A DNA stretch of 64,000 nt from Chitinophagales bacterium (GCA_020636645.1 JACJXO010000002.1:124001-188000); one strand, 5' to 3'. Shown: positions 54,050-62,597, counted from the stretch's first letter. The notes: a model not told the origin generated them from the letters alone. A program made the numbers and translations.

Positions 54050-54970
54050 ATGCCAAACGAAGACTTTCAACAGCATTTACATCCTATCCTTCAGGAACTG
54101 GAACTCGTAAGGAGAGACCAGTTGAACAGAATGGCTTTCATTCTGATCGCATTGCTGGTTGCAGTGGCTGTGGGTATGCTGCTGCTCATTCCTACCTTCA
54201 TCATCGTGATACTGTTTCTGAGCCTGCCGGTGTATCTGCTCATGTTCGGTACCAGAAGAAAACGCCTGGATGTGCGGTCAGAATTCCGCCCAAGGGTCAT
54301 GCGTGTCATTGCCGATAGCCTGCCTGAATGGGATTATGACCAGCACCGTTTCATGCCCAGAGCCGTATATGATGCCGCATCACTGAATCTGCCTGTGCCT
54401 GATGTATATGAAGGCCAGGACCTGTTTTATGCCACCGTTCATGGTGCACCCTCAAGCTTGAGTGAGTTGTTGACCAGACAGCAGGAGCGTTCGCCGGATG
54501 GCAGCATTCAGTACACCACTTTATTCAACGGCCTGTTGTTGTCTGTTCAGTTACCCAAAGCCTTCAGCGGTATTCACTATCTGGCAGGTACAGGTGATGA
54601 ACAACAGGTGCAGGACTACCTGAAGCGTTTCGGAGATATCAATACTTTCCTGCCTGAGCCTGTGCAGGATGATACCTGCCGTATCGGTGAGCAGGTTTGG
54701 CTGAGTACCATCCCGCAGGAAGCTGTCAGCCTGATGCGTGGTCCGCTGGGCCCGGTGCTTCGTGAGTTGTCAGATAAGGCCGCTTCCCCCTTGTTGCTAA
54801 GCTGTAAAGGTCAGCACTTTTGTCTGGCGGTACCTCTGCCTGAAAAGATCATGGAACCTTCAGTATTCCGCTCTTTATTGACTACCCGCCACATCGTTCA
54901 GTATAAAGAGCTGCTCGAGACGTTACTTGGTATTCCCGCATTATTGACCACCCCGGCAAACAATTCCTGA
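54050..54970 (+). CDS. DUF3137 family membrane protein
   Basis: 306 residues. Two membrane segments (~27-47 and ~50-68) after a short cytoplasmic start, then the DUF3137 region: WDYDQHRFMPRAVYDAASL, a long beta-rich stretch with TTLFNGLLLSVQLPKAFSG, and VWLSTIP. Function unknown. Last gene of the 46.3-55.0 kb run, 22 bp after lspA. Confidence 0.82.
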   Translation: MPNEDFQQHLHPILQELELVRRDQLNRMAFILIALLVAVAVGMLLLIPTFIIVILFLSLPVYLLMFGTRRKRLDVRSEFRPRVMRVIADSLPEWDYDQHRFMPRAVYDAASLNLPVPDVYEGQDLFYATVHGAPSSLSELLTRQQERSPDGSIQYTTLFNGLLLSVQLPKAFSGIHYLAGTGDEQQVQDYLKRFGDINTFLPEPVQDDTCRIGEQVWLSTIPQEAVSLMRGPLGPVLRELSDKAASPLLLSCKGQHFCLAVPLPEKIMEPSVFRSLLTTRHIVQYKELLETLLGIPALLTTPANNS

Positions 54971-55012
54971 TCAGTGCGGTAATTGTGGAACAAGTGCATG
55001 CGATAATTGCGG

Positions 55013-55020
55013 TACATTTG
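55013..55020 (+). promoter_or_regulatory. -7 element TACATTTG of the TraB/GumN-like gene
   Basis: Full TAnnTTTG match, 5 nt before the ATG at 55026, favouring that start over the ATG two codons later. Confidence 0.55.
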
Positions 55021-55025
55021 CGTTA

Positions 55026-57023
55026 ATGAGTATGCTTCCCTCCAGATATTTTTTCTGGCTTGCCCTGTTGCTGCTGTCTCTTCCATCCCGTGCGCAGGAG
55101 TCGGTTCTGGTGCGCTGGGTACCTGAAAACTCAGGAACACCATCCTACATCCTGGCCATACTGCATAATACAGAAGCTGCCAGATACCCGTTGTCCAATG
55201 TGCCTTATGAGGTGTTTCCGCTGGTCAATACAGTTGCTTTTGAGTGGCTGGAAGAATCTTATGAGACTGAGCAGGCCAAAGAGATCATGCAGTTGCGTGA
55301 AGAGCTCAATCTGAAACGCTATCTTGAACGGGATGACAATATCAGATATGAGCTTTTCATCATCAACAACCTGCAGGAAAATGTAGAGCAGTATGCAGGG
55401 CTCATGCCCTTCTACACCATGCAGTTGTTTCGTGATTTTTTGCGTGGCGAAGGCCGTACCTATCAGGAAGAACTGCTGTATCAGTATGCACTGGAAGAGA
55501 CCAAACCGGTGCTGTCTATGCTCAGCATGAGAAACATTGCCGAGTATATGGCAACAGTACCTTCAGAGCAGCAGGCAGATGTGCTCAGCAGGTTTGTTAA
55601 TGATCAGGACCTTTTTGCTACCTATGAACATGATAAAGCCGGATTATACCGCAATCAGTCACTGACAGAGCTTGGCCTCCTGGTAACCGGCACGGAACAA
55701 CCAGCCTGGCTGCAGGCCATGCGTACCAGGGTTAACCGCGACCTGGTGGCACAGATGATGGAACTTTCTGCCGGTCAGTCAGTGCTGTATATCCTGGATG
55801 CTGAGCGCATCGGAGGGCCAGGCGGAATTGTACCCTTGCTGCTGGAAGAAGGCGCTGAAGTGAGCGATATGCCTTTCACGCTGAGTTCTGATGCCGAGAT
55901 CGAAGAGTATTATACAGGAACCAATGAACTGCAGGCAGATCAGTTTCCTGAATACCTGTTGGATAACCTGAGCGACCGAAGCGGATATGCAGTGCGCAAC
56001 AGGATCATTAAGGTGGATGAGTTGCAGGCCGGCGAATTGCCCCCGGCAGCTATTACAGATCCTTTCGGCGATGGTTATGACTACCTGGGAACTGATACCT
56101 CTTTCATCAGTGAATGGTTTGAGCTGCGTTCCAACGATGCATACTTTTCCATCCGCATGCCTGAAAAAACCAAATGGGAAGAAACACTGACAGAAAGCAT
56201 TAACGGAAACATCAAGTCGGTGCAGGCACAGGTAAACCATGCCCGCTCAGATCTTTTCTATTCGATCGGATACACCATTTATCCCCCTAATTTCGATCCC
56301 GGTATCCGGGCAGATTTTTTTGATGATTTTGTGTACAGAAGTATCCGAAAGATCAACGGACAACTCGTAACGCAACGCATCATTTCTGATCCTGAGTACG
56401 TTGGCAGAGAATTCGTGGTCTCAGTTGATGATTCATTTTATGTGCGCTCGCAGATCATCCTGCGGGGTAATATCCTGTATCAGATACTCTGCGGAGGGCC
56501 TGACAATAAACCCTATGCGCCATATGCCGAAGAATTCATCAGAAGCTTCCGCCTGGACAGAGGTAAGGCAACCAACTGGTACACTTACCTGGATCAGCAG
56601 ATAAGCTGTCAGTTTCCGAGGCAGCCTCTTATACAGAACCAGAATTATCCCACCCAATACGGGCAGGTGCAGGTAAAGACCTTCAACACGGAAGACTTTG
56701 ATACCCAATTATCCTATTTCCTGAGCATCAACCAATATCCGGACGGATATCCTGTTAAAGGCAGTAAGTCTTTTTACAATGGTCTCATCAGCGACGCAGA
56801 ACGCCAGTACTTTGGGCGGGCTGTCTCGGTTACCAAGGTCAGGAAAGGCCGGAACAAAGGCGTGGAAGCAGTTCTGCAGCTGAACAACGGAAAAGTGTAC
56901 CGCATGCACTTCTTTGTAGTTGACAAGGTGCTGTACCAATACCTGGTTGGTGGTACGGCTTCTGCCATGGAATCTGCTGGTGTGGATTATTTCCTGGATC
57001 ATTTCCTTATCAGTGATCAATGA
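55026..57023 (+). CDS. Secreted protein with degenerate TraB/GumN domain
   Basis: 665 residues. Signal peptide to ~23 (SRAQ). The N-terminal half follows the TraB/GumN plan: YILAILHNT (His47 kept), AFEWLEE (Glu73) and the distal QSVLYILDAERIGGPGGIVPLL, where Glu260 stands where the second family His would be. The C-terminal half (~300-665) is a beta-rich region with two similar segments (IRMPEKTKWEE... and SCQFPRQPL...) that I do not recognise. Probably a non-canonical or inactive relative with an added domain. Confidence 0.7.
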   Translation: MSMLPSRYFFWLALLLLSLPSRAQESVLVRWVPENSGTPSYILAILHNTEAARYPLSNVPYEVFPLVNTVAFEWLEESYETEQAKEIMQLREELNLKRYLERDDNIRYELFIINNLQENVEQYAGLMPFYTMQLFRDFLRGEGRTYQEELLYQYALEETKPVLSMLSMRNIAEYMATVPSEQQADVLSRFVNDQDLFATYEHDKAGLYRNQSLTELGLLVTGTEQPAWLQAMRTRVNRDLVAQMMELSAGQSVLYILDAERIGGPGGIVPLLLEEGAEVSDMPFTLSSDAEIEEYYTGTNELQADQFPEYLLDNLSDRSGYAVRNRIIKVDELQAGELPPAAITDPFGDGYDYLGTDTSFISEWFELRSNDAYFSIRMPEKTKWEETLTESINGNIKSVQAQVNHARSDLFYSIGYTIYPPNFDPGIRADFFDDFVYRSIRKINGQLVTQRIISDPEYVGREFVVSVDDSFYVRSQIILRGNILYQILCGGPDNKPYAPYAEEFIRSFRLDRGKATNWYTYLDQQISCQFPRQPLIQNQNYPTQYGQVQVKTFNTEDFDTQLSYFLSINQYPDGYPVKGSKSFYNGLISDAERQYFGRAVSVTKVRKGRNKGVEAVLQLNNGKVYRMHFFVVDKVLYQYLVGGTASAMESAGVDYFLDHFLISDQ

Positions 57024-57069
57024 TCATTCGGCATAATTTGTGCTGTTATATACCTGAAAAACATTGGCT

Positions 57070-57966
57070 ATGAAAAGAATTTTGACCCTGATGATCGCCT
57101 TTATGATCGGTACCGCACTTTTTGCCCAGCAGGAATTTACCTTCACGCCTGCCGGCAAAAAAAGCAAGACCATTGCTACTGTCATGCAGAAAGGCGACAC
57201 CTGGATACTGCGTGAAGGACAAGGCAGTGTGGTCATTGATTACCTGCCGGTCAACCTGCCGGAAGAATTTAAAACAGATGGCCAGGAAGTGGTCTTTGAA
57301 GGAGTGTTGGGAGAGATCCCTGCCAATGTCAGGCTCCAGGGGAAACCGGTTGAGATCACCCTGATCAAAAGATTATACAGAGCAGTTCCCAAAGACAAGA
57401 CCGATGATATCGGCCATACAGATGGTGGCGATAAAAAACAGCCCGAAGCCATTGAAGATCTCCGTGGCGTGGTCATGCTGGTAGCTAACACCTGGTTGAT
57501 AGAAGGCGAAAGAAACGGGCATACAGAGCGGTTCGTGCCTGACAATATGCCGGAAGAATTCCGGGAGGAAGGACTGGAAGTATTTGTGAGCGGAAGCGCC
57601 GGTTATCTGGATCCGAATGTCCGGGCCATGGGAAGACCCTTTCGCATCACAGAGCTGACAGCAGTTGTAGAACAAAAAATGGATACTACCGCCATTCAGG
57701 AACCTATGAAAGATTTATTTCCATTTCAGGAAGCAGGTCGCATCACCGCTGTAGAAGGGGTGGTTAAATTATTCAGTTCAGACCCTGATATCTATATCAT
57801 CGAGACCAACAATGGTACCCGCCGCTATTTGCCTGCCATCATCCCTGATGACTTCAAAGTGCACAACCTTCGTGTACTGGTAACAGGAGTATATGGTGAA
57901 ATACCAGCCAATGTCAGGCTGATGGGTACACCATTCGAGATTGAGGTGATAGAAGAGATCAAATGA
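57070..57966 (+). CDS. Secreted protein with three tandem repeats
   Basis: 298 residues from the ATG at 57070. Signal peptide to ~20 (TALFAQ). Three copies of a domain of about 80 residues each share (Y/F)(L/V)P...(P)(E/D)(E/D)F followed by G(E/Y)(I/L)(P/D)(A/P)NVR(L/A)(Q/M)G. Copies 1 and 3 contain GEIPANVRL; copy 2 has GYLDPNVRAMGRPF. The domain is probably a small beta-structure. I do not recognise the family. Follows the TraB/GumN-like gene by 46 bp and may share its transcript. Confidence 0.72.
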   Translation: MKRILTLMIAFMIGTALFAQQEFTFTPAGKKSKTIATVMQKGDTWILREGQGSVVIDYLPVNLPEEFKTDGQEVVFEGVLGEIPANVRLQGKPVEITLIKRLYRAVPKDKTDDIGHTDGGDKKQPEAIEDLRGVVMLVANTWLIEGERNGHTERFVPDNMPEEFREEGLEVFVSGSAGYLDPNVRAMGRPFRITELTAVVEQKMDTTAIQEPMKDLFPFQEAGRITAVEGVVKLFSSDPDIYIIETNNGTRRYLPAIIPDDFKVHNLRVLVTGVYGEIPANVRLMGTPFEIEVIEEIK

Positions 57967-57977
57967 TCATGACCTGA

Positions 57978-58706
57978 TCACTCTTCTTCCAGGGTGATGG
58001 TCATTTTGATGTCTTCACGCGGGCGGTCATTGGCATCAGTTTGAACGGCAGCGATCTTATCTATGACCTCCATGCCTGAGATCACCTCTCCGAATACGGT
58101 ATAGTTCTGATCCAGAAACGGTGTACCACCTAATGTGCGGTAAACCTCCATCTGATCTTCTGTAAAAGTGATTCCCATTCGCTGGCCCATCATGGCCAGC
58201 TCATCATCACTGGTAGGCTTACCCTGAACTATGTAAAACTGTGAGCCGGAAGACGCTTTCTGCGGATTCACCTGATCGGGCTGGCGGGCCGCCGCAAGAG
58301 CTCCTTTTTTGTGAAACAGGTCTTTTCTGAATTCAGCTGGTATGGTATAGCCCGGACTTCCACTTCCAAGTCTTGCTCCTGCTGCCGCATTCCTGCTGTC
58401 AGGATCACCACCCTGTACCATGAACTCCTGCATGACCCGGTGAAAGAGCAGGCCGTTATAATAACCTTCCTTAACCAGTTTGATGAAATTATCTCTGTGT
58501 TTGGGTGTCTCGTTGTAAAGCTTGATCAGCATATCACCATAAGAGGTGCTGATCTTTACGATCTGTTCCGGTTGATTATCCATAGGTTCTGTTTGTTCAG
58601 TTTCAGGTTGCAGCATAGACGTGTCTGTTACCGGTGCCTGTTCACCGGTTTTGTTGCTGGTGCATGCCGCCAGCAATAAGAAAGGCGCCCATAGTAAGTG
58701 CTTCAT
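57978..58706 (-). CDS. Lipoprotein cyclophilin-type peptidyl-prolyl isomerase
   Basis: 242 residues. Lipobox LLAAC (Cys15), a short Gln/Thr-rich linker, then a cyclophilin domain (~45-240): YYNGLLFHRVMQEFMVQGGDP near 82, GSQFYIVQG near 148 and the FGEVISGMEVIDKIA segment. Folding helper for envelope proteins, anchored in the inner or outer membrane. Overlaps the upstream gene by 4 bp. Confidence 0.9.
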   Translation of the reverse strand: MKHLLWAPFLLLAACTSNKTGEQAPVTDTSMLQPETEQTEPMDNQPEQIVKISTSYGDMLIKLYNETPKHRDNFIKLVKEGYYNGLLFHRVMQEFMVQGGDPDSRNAAAGARLGSGSPGYTIPAEFRKDLFHKKGALAAARQPDQVNPQKASSGSQFYIVQGKPTSDDELAMMGQRMGITFTEDQMEVYRTLGGTPFLDQNYTVFGEVISGMEVIDKIAAVQTDANDRPREDIKMTITLEEE

Positions 58707-59065
58707 GGCTCTTTTTTAAGTCGCTCAAAATAACGGATAATATTCTGCTTCAACAATGTTTCCTGTTCTTCCAGACTAAGCACATCAAAGCGTTTGATGA
58801 GGGCAAAGTGCGGCCAACCATCCTCATCCGGCCCTAGTGATTCATAGTATCCCTCCGGTTCCAGCAAAGTACAGACCGCTATGTGCATGAGGTCTTGTTT
58901 CTGCTCCTTGCTGAAAGAGGTATTGAGGGTTCCCAGTTCATTGATCCCGATCAGGAACAACAGACTTTCCATATTGGGTTTCTTTCCAAACTGGTCTTTC
59001 ACCTGTTGCAACACAGCCAGCCACCTGGGGTCGAAATCAATAGGTACATGTTCATCTATCGGCAT
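58703..59065 (-). CDS. Conserved small protein of unknown function
   Basis: 120 residues, no signal or membrane segment. Mostly helical, with PDEDGWPHFAL near 78 and an EEQETLLKQNIIRYFERLK C-terminus. I do not recognise a family; it looks like a small cytoplasmic protein conserved next to the cyclophilin. Its ATG is 4 nt after a -7 element that begins in the stop codon of the preceding gene, so its transcript would be leaderless. Confidence 0.7.
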   Translation of the reverse strand: MPIDEHVPIDFDPRWLAVLQQVKDQFGKKPNMESLLFLIGINELGTLNTSFSKEQKQDLMHIAVCTLLEPEGYYESLGPDEDGWPHFALIKRFDVLSLEEQETLLKQNIIRYFERLKKEP

Positions 59066-59069
59066 CAGG

Positions 59070-59077
59070 CAAAGTTA
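59070..59077 (-). promoter_or_regulatory. -7 element TAACTTTG overlapping a stop codon
   Basis: Full match to TAnnTTTG on the minus strand; its TAA is the stop codon of the di-haem gene at 59075. It ends 4 nt before the next ATG at 59065. Confidence 0.58.
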
Positions 59078-60193
59078 TTCTGCAAACGGATTCTGCCAGG
59101 CCGGATTGTTGGCAAAAGAAGTATCAGTGAGGGTCATCAGGAAAGCTTTTAGTGCTTCCTTTTCCTCATCAGACAGCTGCACGCCACCCTGATAAGCTTT
59201 CTGCATGAAAGGATCTGTAAATGGTGTGTCATGCACTCCTGTGCTGTAAAATTCCAGTACTTCATCGAGTGTGGCAAAACGACCGTCGTGCATATAGGGA
59301 GCAGTGAGTGCGATATTGCGAAGAGAGGGTGTTTTGAATTTGCCGTAATCAAGGGTATCTCCTGTTACGCTACCTCTGCCCGGATCAGGAAAATCGGTGT
59401 AGGTGGAAGCATCATTCAGCCCATTATTGCGAAACAGAAAATCAGTGAACAGACCCCCATTGATGCCATGACAATGAAAGCAATCTGCCCCTTCGTTGTC
59501 ATTGAACAACATCCATCCTTCAAGTTCCTGTTCGGTCAGGAATACACCCGGAACGGCATTGAATGCCTGATCGAATTTAGAGTTTCCAGATACCACTGTG
59601 CGCATGAACTGGGCCAGGGCTCTTGCTATCAGATCAGAAGTTACGGTAGTAGTGCAGAATGCCTCGTAAAAATCTTTCTGATACCTTTCCTGTGCTTGTA
59701 CGGCCGCTACCGCTGCCTCCAGGGTATTGTGCATTTCTACCGGATCCTGAATGGGCAGCAATGCCTGATCTTCGAGATGCAGGGCACGACCGTCCCAGAA
59801 AAAACCTCCAAAAGCCGGGTCCAGTCCGGTATAGATCAGATTAAAAATGGGCATGGAATTTCTTACACCCAATATGCCATCAATGCCCAGGCTGAATACC
59901 TTATCACTGTCAGTAAAGGCAAATTCGATGTGATGACATCCGGCACAGGATAGGGTACTGTCTGCAGACAGGATAGGGTCATAAAAAAGTTTCCTGCCCA
60001 GATCTACTCCTTCGTTGGTAAGTGGATTGCCAAAATCACTGGTGGGGAAGGCGGGAAGTCCAACCGGCTTGGTGAGCGTGTACGGTGTTGGATCATAGGT
60101 GTAGGGCGATGGTTCCACCATCGGCATATCCTTTTCACATCCGGATAGCACCCAGATCAAAACGGGCAGCGTCCACCAGAATTTATTCCGCAT
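59075..60193 (-). CDS. Di-haem MauG/MbnH-like cytochrome c peroxidase family lipoprotein
   Basis: 372 residues from the ATG at 60193, because the -7 element lies between that ATG and the first in-frame ATG. Lipobox LSGC near 19. Two c-haem sites: CAGCH (83-87) and CFHCH (238-242). The family uses two haems to oxidise protein residues or peroxide. It is a paralogue of the next gene upstream, which adjoins an MbnP-like gene; MbnH is the di-haem enzyme that modifies MbnP. Confidence 0.86.
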   Translation of the reverse strand: MRNKFWWTLPVLIWVLSGCEKDMPMVEPSPYTYDPTPYTLTKPVGLPAFPTSDFGNPLTNEGVDLGRKLFYDPILSADSTLSCAGCHHIEFAFTDSDKVFSLGIDGILGVRNSMPIFNLIYTGLDPAFGGFFWDGRALHLEDQALLPIQDPVEMHNTLEAAVAAVQAQERYQKDFYEAFCTTTVTSDLIARALAQFMRTVVSGNSKFDQAFNAVPGVFLTEQELEGWMLFNDNEGADCFHCHGINGGLFTDFLFRNNGLNDASTYTDFPDPGRGSVTGDTLDYGKFKTPSLRNIALTAPYMHDGRFATLDEVLEFYSTGVHDTPFTDPFMQKAYQGGVQLSDEEKEALKAFLMTLTDTSFANNPAWQNPFAE

Positions 60194-60198
60194 TAATA

Positions 60199-60206
60199 CA
60201 AAGGTA
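60199..60206 (-). promoter_or_regulatory. -7 element TACCTTTG of the first di-haem gene
   Basis: Full match on the minus strand, ending 5 nt before the ATG at 60193. It supports an independent, near-leaderless transcript and fixes the start. Confidence 0.55.
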
Positions 60207-60216
60207 TGCATACTCG

Positions 60217-61242
60217 CTAATCGCTTTGTTGAAGAAAGTCATCATCGGTCAGTGTATTCAAAAAAAGGATCAGATCCTGTTTTTGTTCATCATTCAGATG
60301 CAGGGGATGGACACGTGGGTCCTGGTTGCGATGACCCGAACCTCCGTTCTGATAATGATCTATGACAGTTGCAAGATCAGGCAGACTGCCATCATGCATA
60401 TAGGGCCAGGTCCAGGCAATATTCCTTAGTGTTGGTACTTTGAACTTGCCGGCATCATCCGGATCGACCGTAATGCGAGCCCTTCCGCTGTCAGGATAAT
60501 AGGTTTCATATAATCCGTTGTTCAGAAATTCAAAATTGGTGAAGAACGGCGGCGAATGACAGCTGCTGCATGCCAGTGAATCACTGAAGAACAGGTCATA
60601 CCCGATCTGTTCAGACGGGGTGAAGTTTGCAATGCCCCGCATTACCTGGTCATATTTGCTGTTTCCGCTGATGATGGTACGTTCATAGGCTGCGATGGCC
60701 CGGGTGATGGTAAAGGGAGATGGCAGATCTTCAAAGACTTGGTAAAAACGATCGGTGTAGTAAGGGTCTGCCTGCAGGCGGTCGGTTAGCAGCACCATGT
60801 TAAAAGCCATCTCATGAAAGTCTTCCAGCGGAATGTAGAATTGCTGTTCTAGTGTAGGGCTTCCGCCGTCCATGGTCATAATGGGTTGCCAGGCTACATT
60901 GGCCAGGGTAGGAGCATTGCGAAAACCTAATCGTCCCTCTACCCCTGCACTGATCGGTGCATGGTCAGCAAAGGCCCATTGCGTCAGGTGGCAGTTGTTG
61001 CAGGATACGGTAGAATCAACTGATAATACCGGGTCAAAGAACAACTCTTTTCCAAGTGCGATCCTGCCGGCATCCGGAAAGTTGTCATCCGGATAGGGAA
61101 TGGCAGGAAATCCTTCCGGAATGGGCACAGAATAGGAAGGTTCCGGTATATCCGGATCTATAGCACAACCGGCGCTCATCCAGAGGAGGAGCGCCGGCAG
61201 CCAACAGTTTAATTGCTTCTTTGTCAGATAAGCAGCGGTCAT
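60217..61242 (-). CDS. Second di-haem MauG/MbnH-like protein
   Basis: 341 residues with a signal and lipobox-like SAGC (Cys26). Haem sites CNNCH (81-85) and CSSCH (225-229). The GKELFFDPVLSVD and RNAPTLANVAWQP segments are typical for MauG/CcpA-type proteins, as is TLRNIAWTWPYMHDG near 265. Its ATG overlaps the MbnP-like stop codon (ATGA), so the two are translationally coupled. This makes it the best candidate for the MbnP-modifying enzyme. Confidence 0.87.
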   Translation of the reverse strand: MTAAYLTKKQLNCWLPALLLWMSAGCAIDPDIPEPSYSVPIPEGFPAIPYPDDNFPDAGRIALGKELFFDPVLSVDSTVSCNNCHLTQWAFADHAPISAGVEGRLGFRNAPTLANVAWQPIMTMDGGSPTLEQQFYIPLEDFHEMAFNMVLLTDRLQADPYYTDRFYQVFEDLPSPFTITRAIAAYERTIISGNSKYDQVMRGIANFTPSEQIGYDLFFSDSLACSSCHSPPFFTNFEFLNNGLYETYYPDSGRARITVDPDDAGKFKVPTLRNIAWTWPYMHDGSLPDLATVIDHYQNGGSGHRNQDPRVHPLHLNDEQKQDLILFLNTLTDDDFLQQSD

Positions 61243-62036
61243 TCTTCCAGGCTGAACATGCCGTTGATATTGGTTACCAGTATCGACGTGAGGTCCAGAT
61301 TATCAGATGTGTGGGTGGTGATATCGCCGGTCATATCCACTCCATCAAAGAAATTGTTCCAGTTCACATTCAGGTGGAAAGTGAACGCATCGCCTGCTTC
61401 GGCAGAGAACGCATAGGGTATTTCTACAGCAACCCGATTCGCATCTTTACCCACATGCATTTCAAAAGCAGTTTCAGGGGTGCCATTCAGATCCTGATCG
61501 GCCATACCATCAATGCGTATGAAAATATAACCGGCATCCCAACTCCAGTGCATAGGTGGAAACTGTGGCCCCAGCGGGTCATTGGCAGGATAGACAGAGG
61601 GGTCTGCATGGTTGGTCAGCGAGTCAATACCAATATCAAACCGAAGTGCGGTATATGATCCTGCTTCCACAGCTCCTGCATCGTATCCATTCACTTCCGG
61701 ATTCACCAGCAGGTAATTTTCTGCCGGAAACTCAGTACCGCTGGCATCTACAACCCGGATATTACTGACATAGAACTGCACCAGATCCAGGCGGGTATCC
61801 ACTCCGTTGATGGTATAGGTATTTCCTTCAAGGAGGGCGTTGGCACCTACGTAGCCATGCAAATGAAGCTCCAGGTCGAATGTGGTGGCGTATTCACAAC
61901 AGCAATCCTTTTCTGCCGAAGCATCATAGTTGAGTGCATTCGGATCAGTACATCCTTCCTTTTTAGTGCAGGAAGACAAACCAGCCAGCGCAAACAATGG
62001 AATGGCCAGCCATAATAGAGACTTGTGAGGGAACAT
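61239..62036 (-). CDS. MbnP-like copper-protein candidate
   Basis: 265 residues. Signal peptide and lipobox (Cys23), a short GCTDPNALNYDAS calcium-type loop with CCC at 45-47, then a beta-sandwich MbnP-like domain: VDTRLDLVQFYVSNIRV near 81, PMHWSWDAGYIFIRIDG (161-177) and NVNWNNFFDGV near 223. Known MbnP has a Trp oxidised to kynurenine by the di-haem MbnH and binds copper. The HWSW segment (Trp164, Trp166) is the natural candidate here, an inference. It heads the operon with the overlapping MbnH-like gene. Confidence 0.82.
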   Translation of the reverse strand: MFPHKSLLWLAIPLFALAGLSSCTKKEGCTDPNALNYDASAEKDCCCEYATTFDLELHLHGYVGANALLEGNTYTINGVDTRLDLVQFYVSNIRVVDASGTEFPAENYLLVNPEVNGYDAGAVEAGSYTALRFDIGIDSLTNHADPSVYPANDPLGPQFPPMHWSWDAGYIFIRIDGMADQDLNGTPETAFEMHVGKDANRVAVEIPYAFSAEAGDAFTFHLNVNWNNFFDGVDMTGDITTHTSDNLDLTSILVTNINGMFSLEE

Positions 62037-62056
62037 CTTTTGTTTTTTATCGTTCT

Positions 62057-62064
62057 TAAAGGTA
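62057..62064 (-). promoter_or_regulatory. Candidate -7 element TACCTTTA of the MbnP operon
   Basis: One mismatch to TAnnTTTG, 20 nt before the ATG at 62036. Confidence 0.4.
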
Positions 62065-62139
62065 CAACACCTGATTCCGGAATAACGTGCAGTAAGTCAC
62101 CAAATGACAGATATCAGGGTCAGTTTTTTGTAAAACTGG

Positions 62140-62147
62140 TAACTTTG
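62140..62147 (+). promoter_or_regulatory. -7 element TAACTTTG of the HYC_CC_PP gene
   Basis: Full TAnnTTTG match, 6 nt before the ATG at 62154. It rejects the longer frame from 62025. Confidence 0.55.
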
Positions 62148-62153
62148 AAGTTC

Positions 62154-62564
62154 ATGAAGCGTCTGTCACAACGCATAGCGTCTGTTTTACTCCTGTTGCT
62201 CGTGATTGGAACCACCACGGGTGTGCAGTTGTATTCGCATATCTGCATGACAAGTGGCACCGCTGAGGTCTCTATGCAGCAGATCCATTCTTGTTGCAGT
62301 GAAACAGGGGCTTCTTCAGCTTCTGCCACCATAGAAAATGATTGCTGCTCATCCGGAGTATCCTATCTGAAACTGGATCTGCCTGCCTGGCAGCCTGATC
62401 ATGATTTCCAGGTACTGGTGCAACACATCGTACTCGATCTGCCTGCCGCCAATACCATTACAGGACAGGATGCTGTTCTCTGTTCCCGGTATTTTGACCC
62501 ACCGCCTGCCACCGCTCTGGATGGCAGAGACCACCAGCGTCTCTACCAGGTATTTCTGATCTGA
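62154..62564 (+). CDS. HYC_CC_PP family small Cys-rich membrane protein
   Basis: 136 residues from the ATG at 62154. An N-terminal membrane segment (~9-27), SHIC (Cys31) and two CC pairs (47-48, 64-65), then a Pro-rich C-terminus with FDPPP. This is the plan of the Bacteroidota HYC_CC_PP family, usually next to a TonB-dependent receptor and linked to metal uptake. The Cys pairs suggest soft-metal binding, probably copper. It is transcribed with the receptor, 57 bp downstream. Confidence 0.82.
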   Translation: MKRLSQRIASVLLLLLVIGTTTGVQLYSHICMTSGTAEVSMQQIHSCCSETGASSASATIENDCCSSGVSYLKLDLPAWQPDHDFQVLVQHIVLDLPAANTITGQDAVLCSRYFDPPPATALDGRDHQRLYQVFLI

Positions 62565-62578
62565 TATGAAGTGAGGTC

Positions 62579-62597
62579 ATCCTCCTGAACGGAGGAT
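62579..62597 (+). other. Hairpin between the HYC_CC_PP and receptor genes
   Basis: Perfect 7-bp stem ATCCTCC / GGAGGAT with a 5-nt loop and no T-run. It may be an mRNA processing or stability element. The 3' arm resembles a Shine-Dalgarno sequence, 25 nt before the receptor ATG. Confidence 0.45.
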
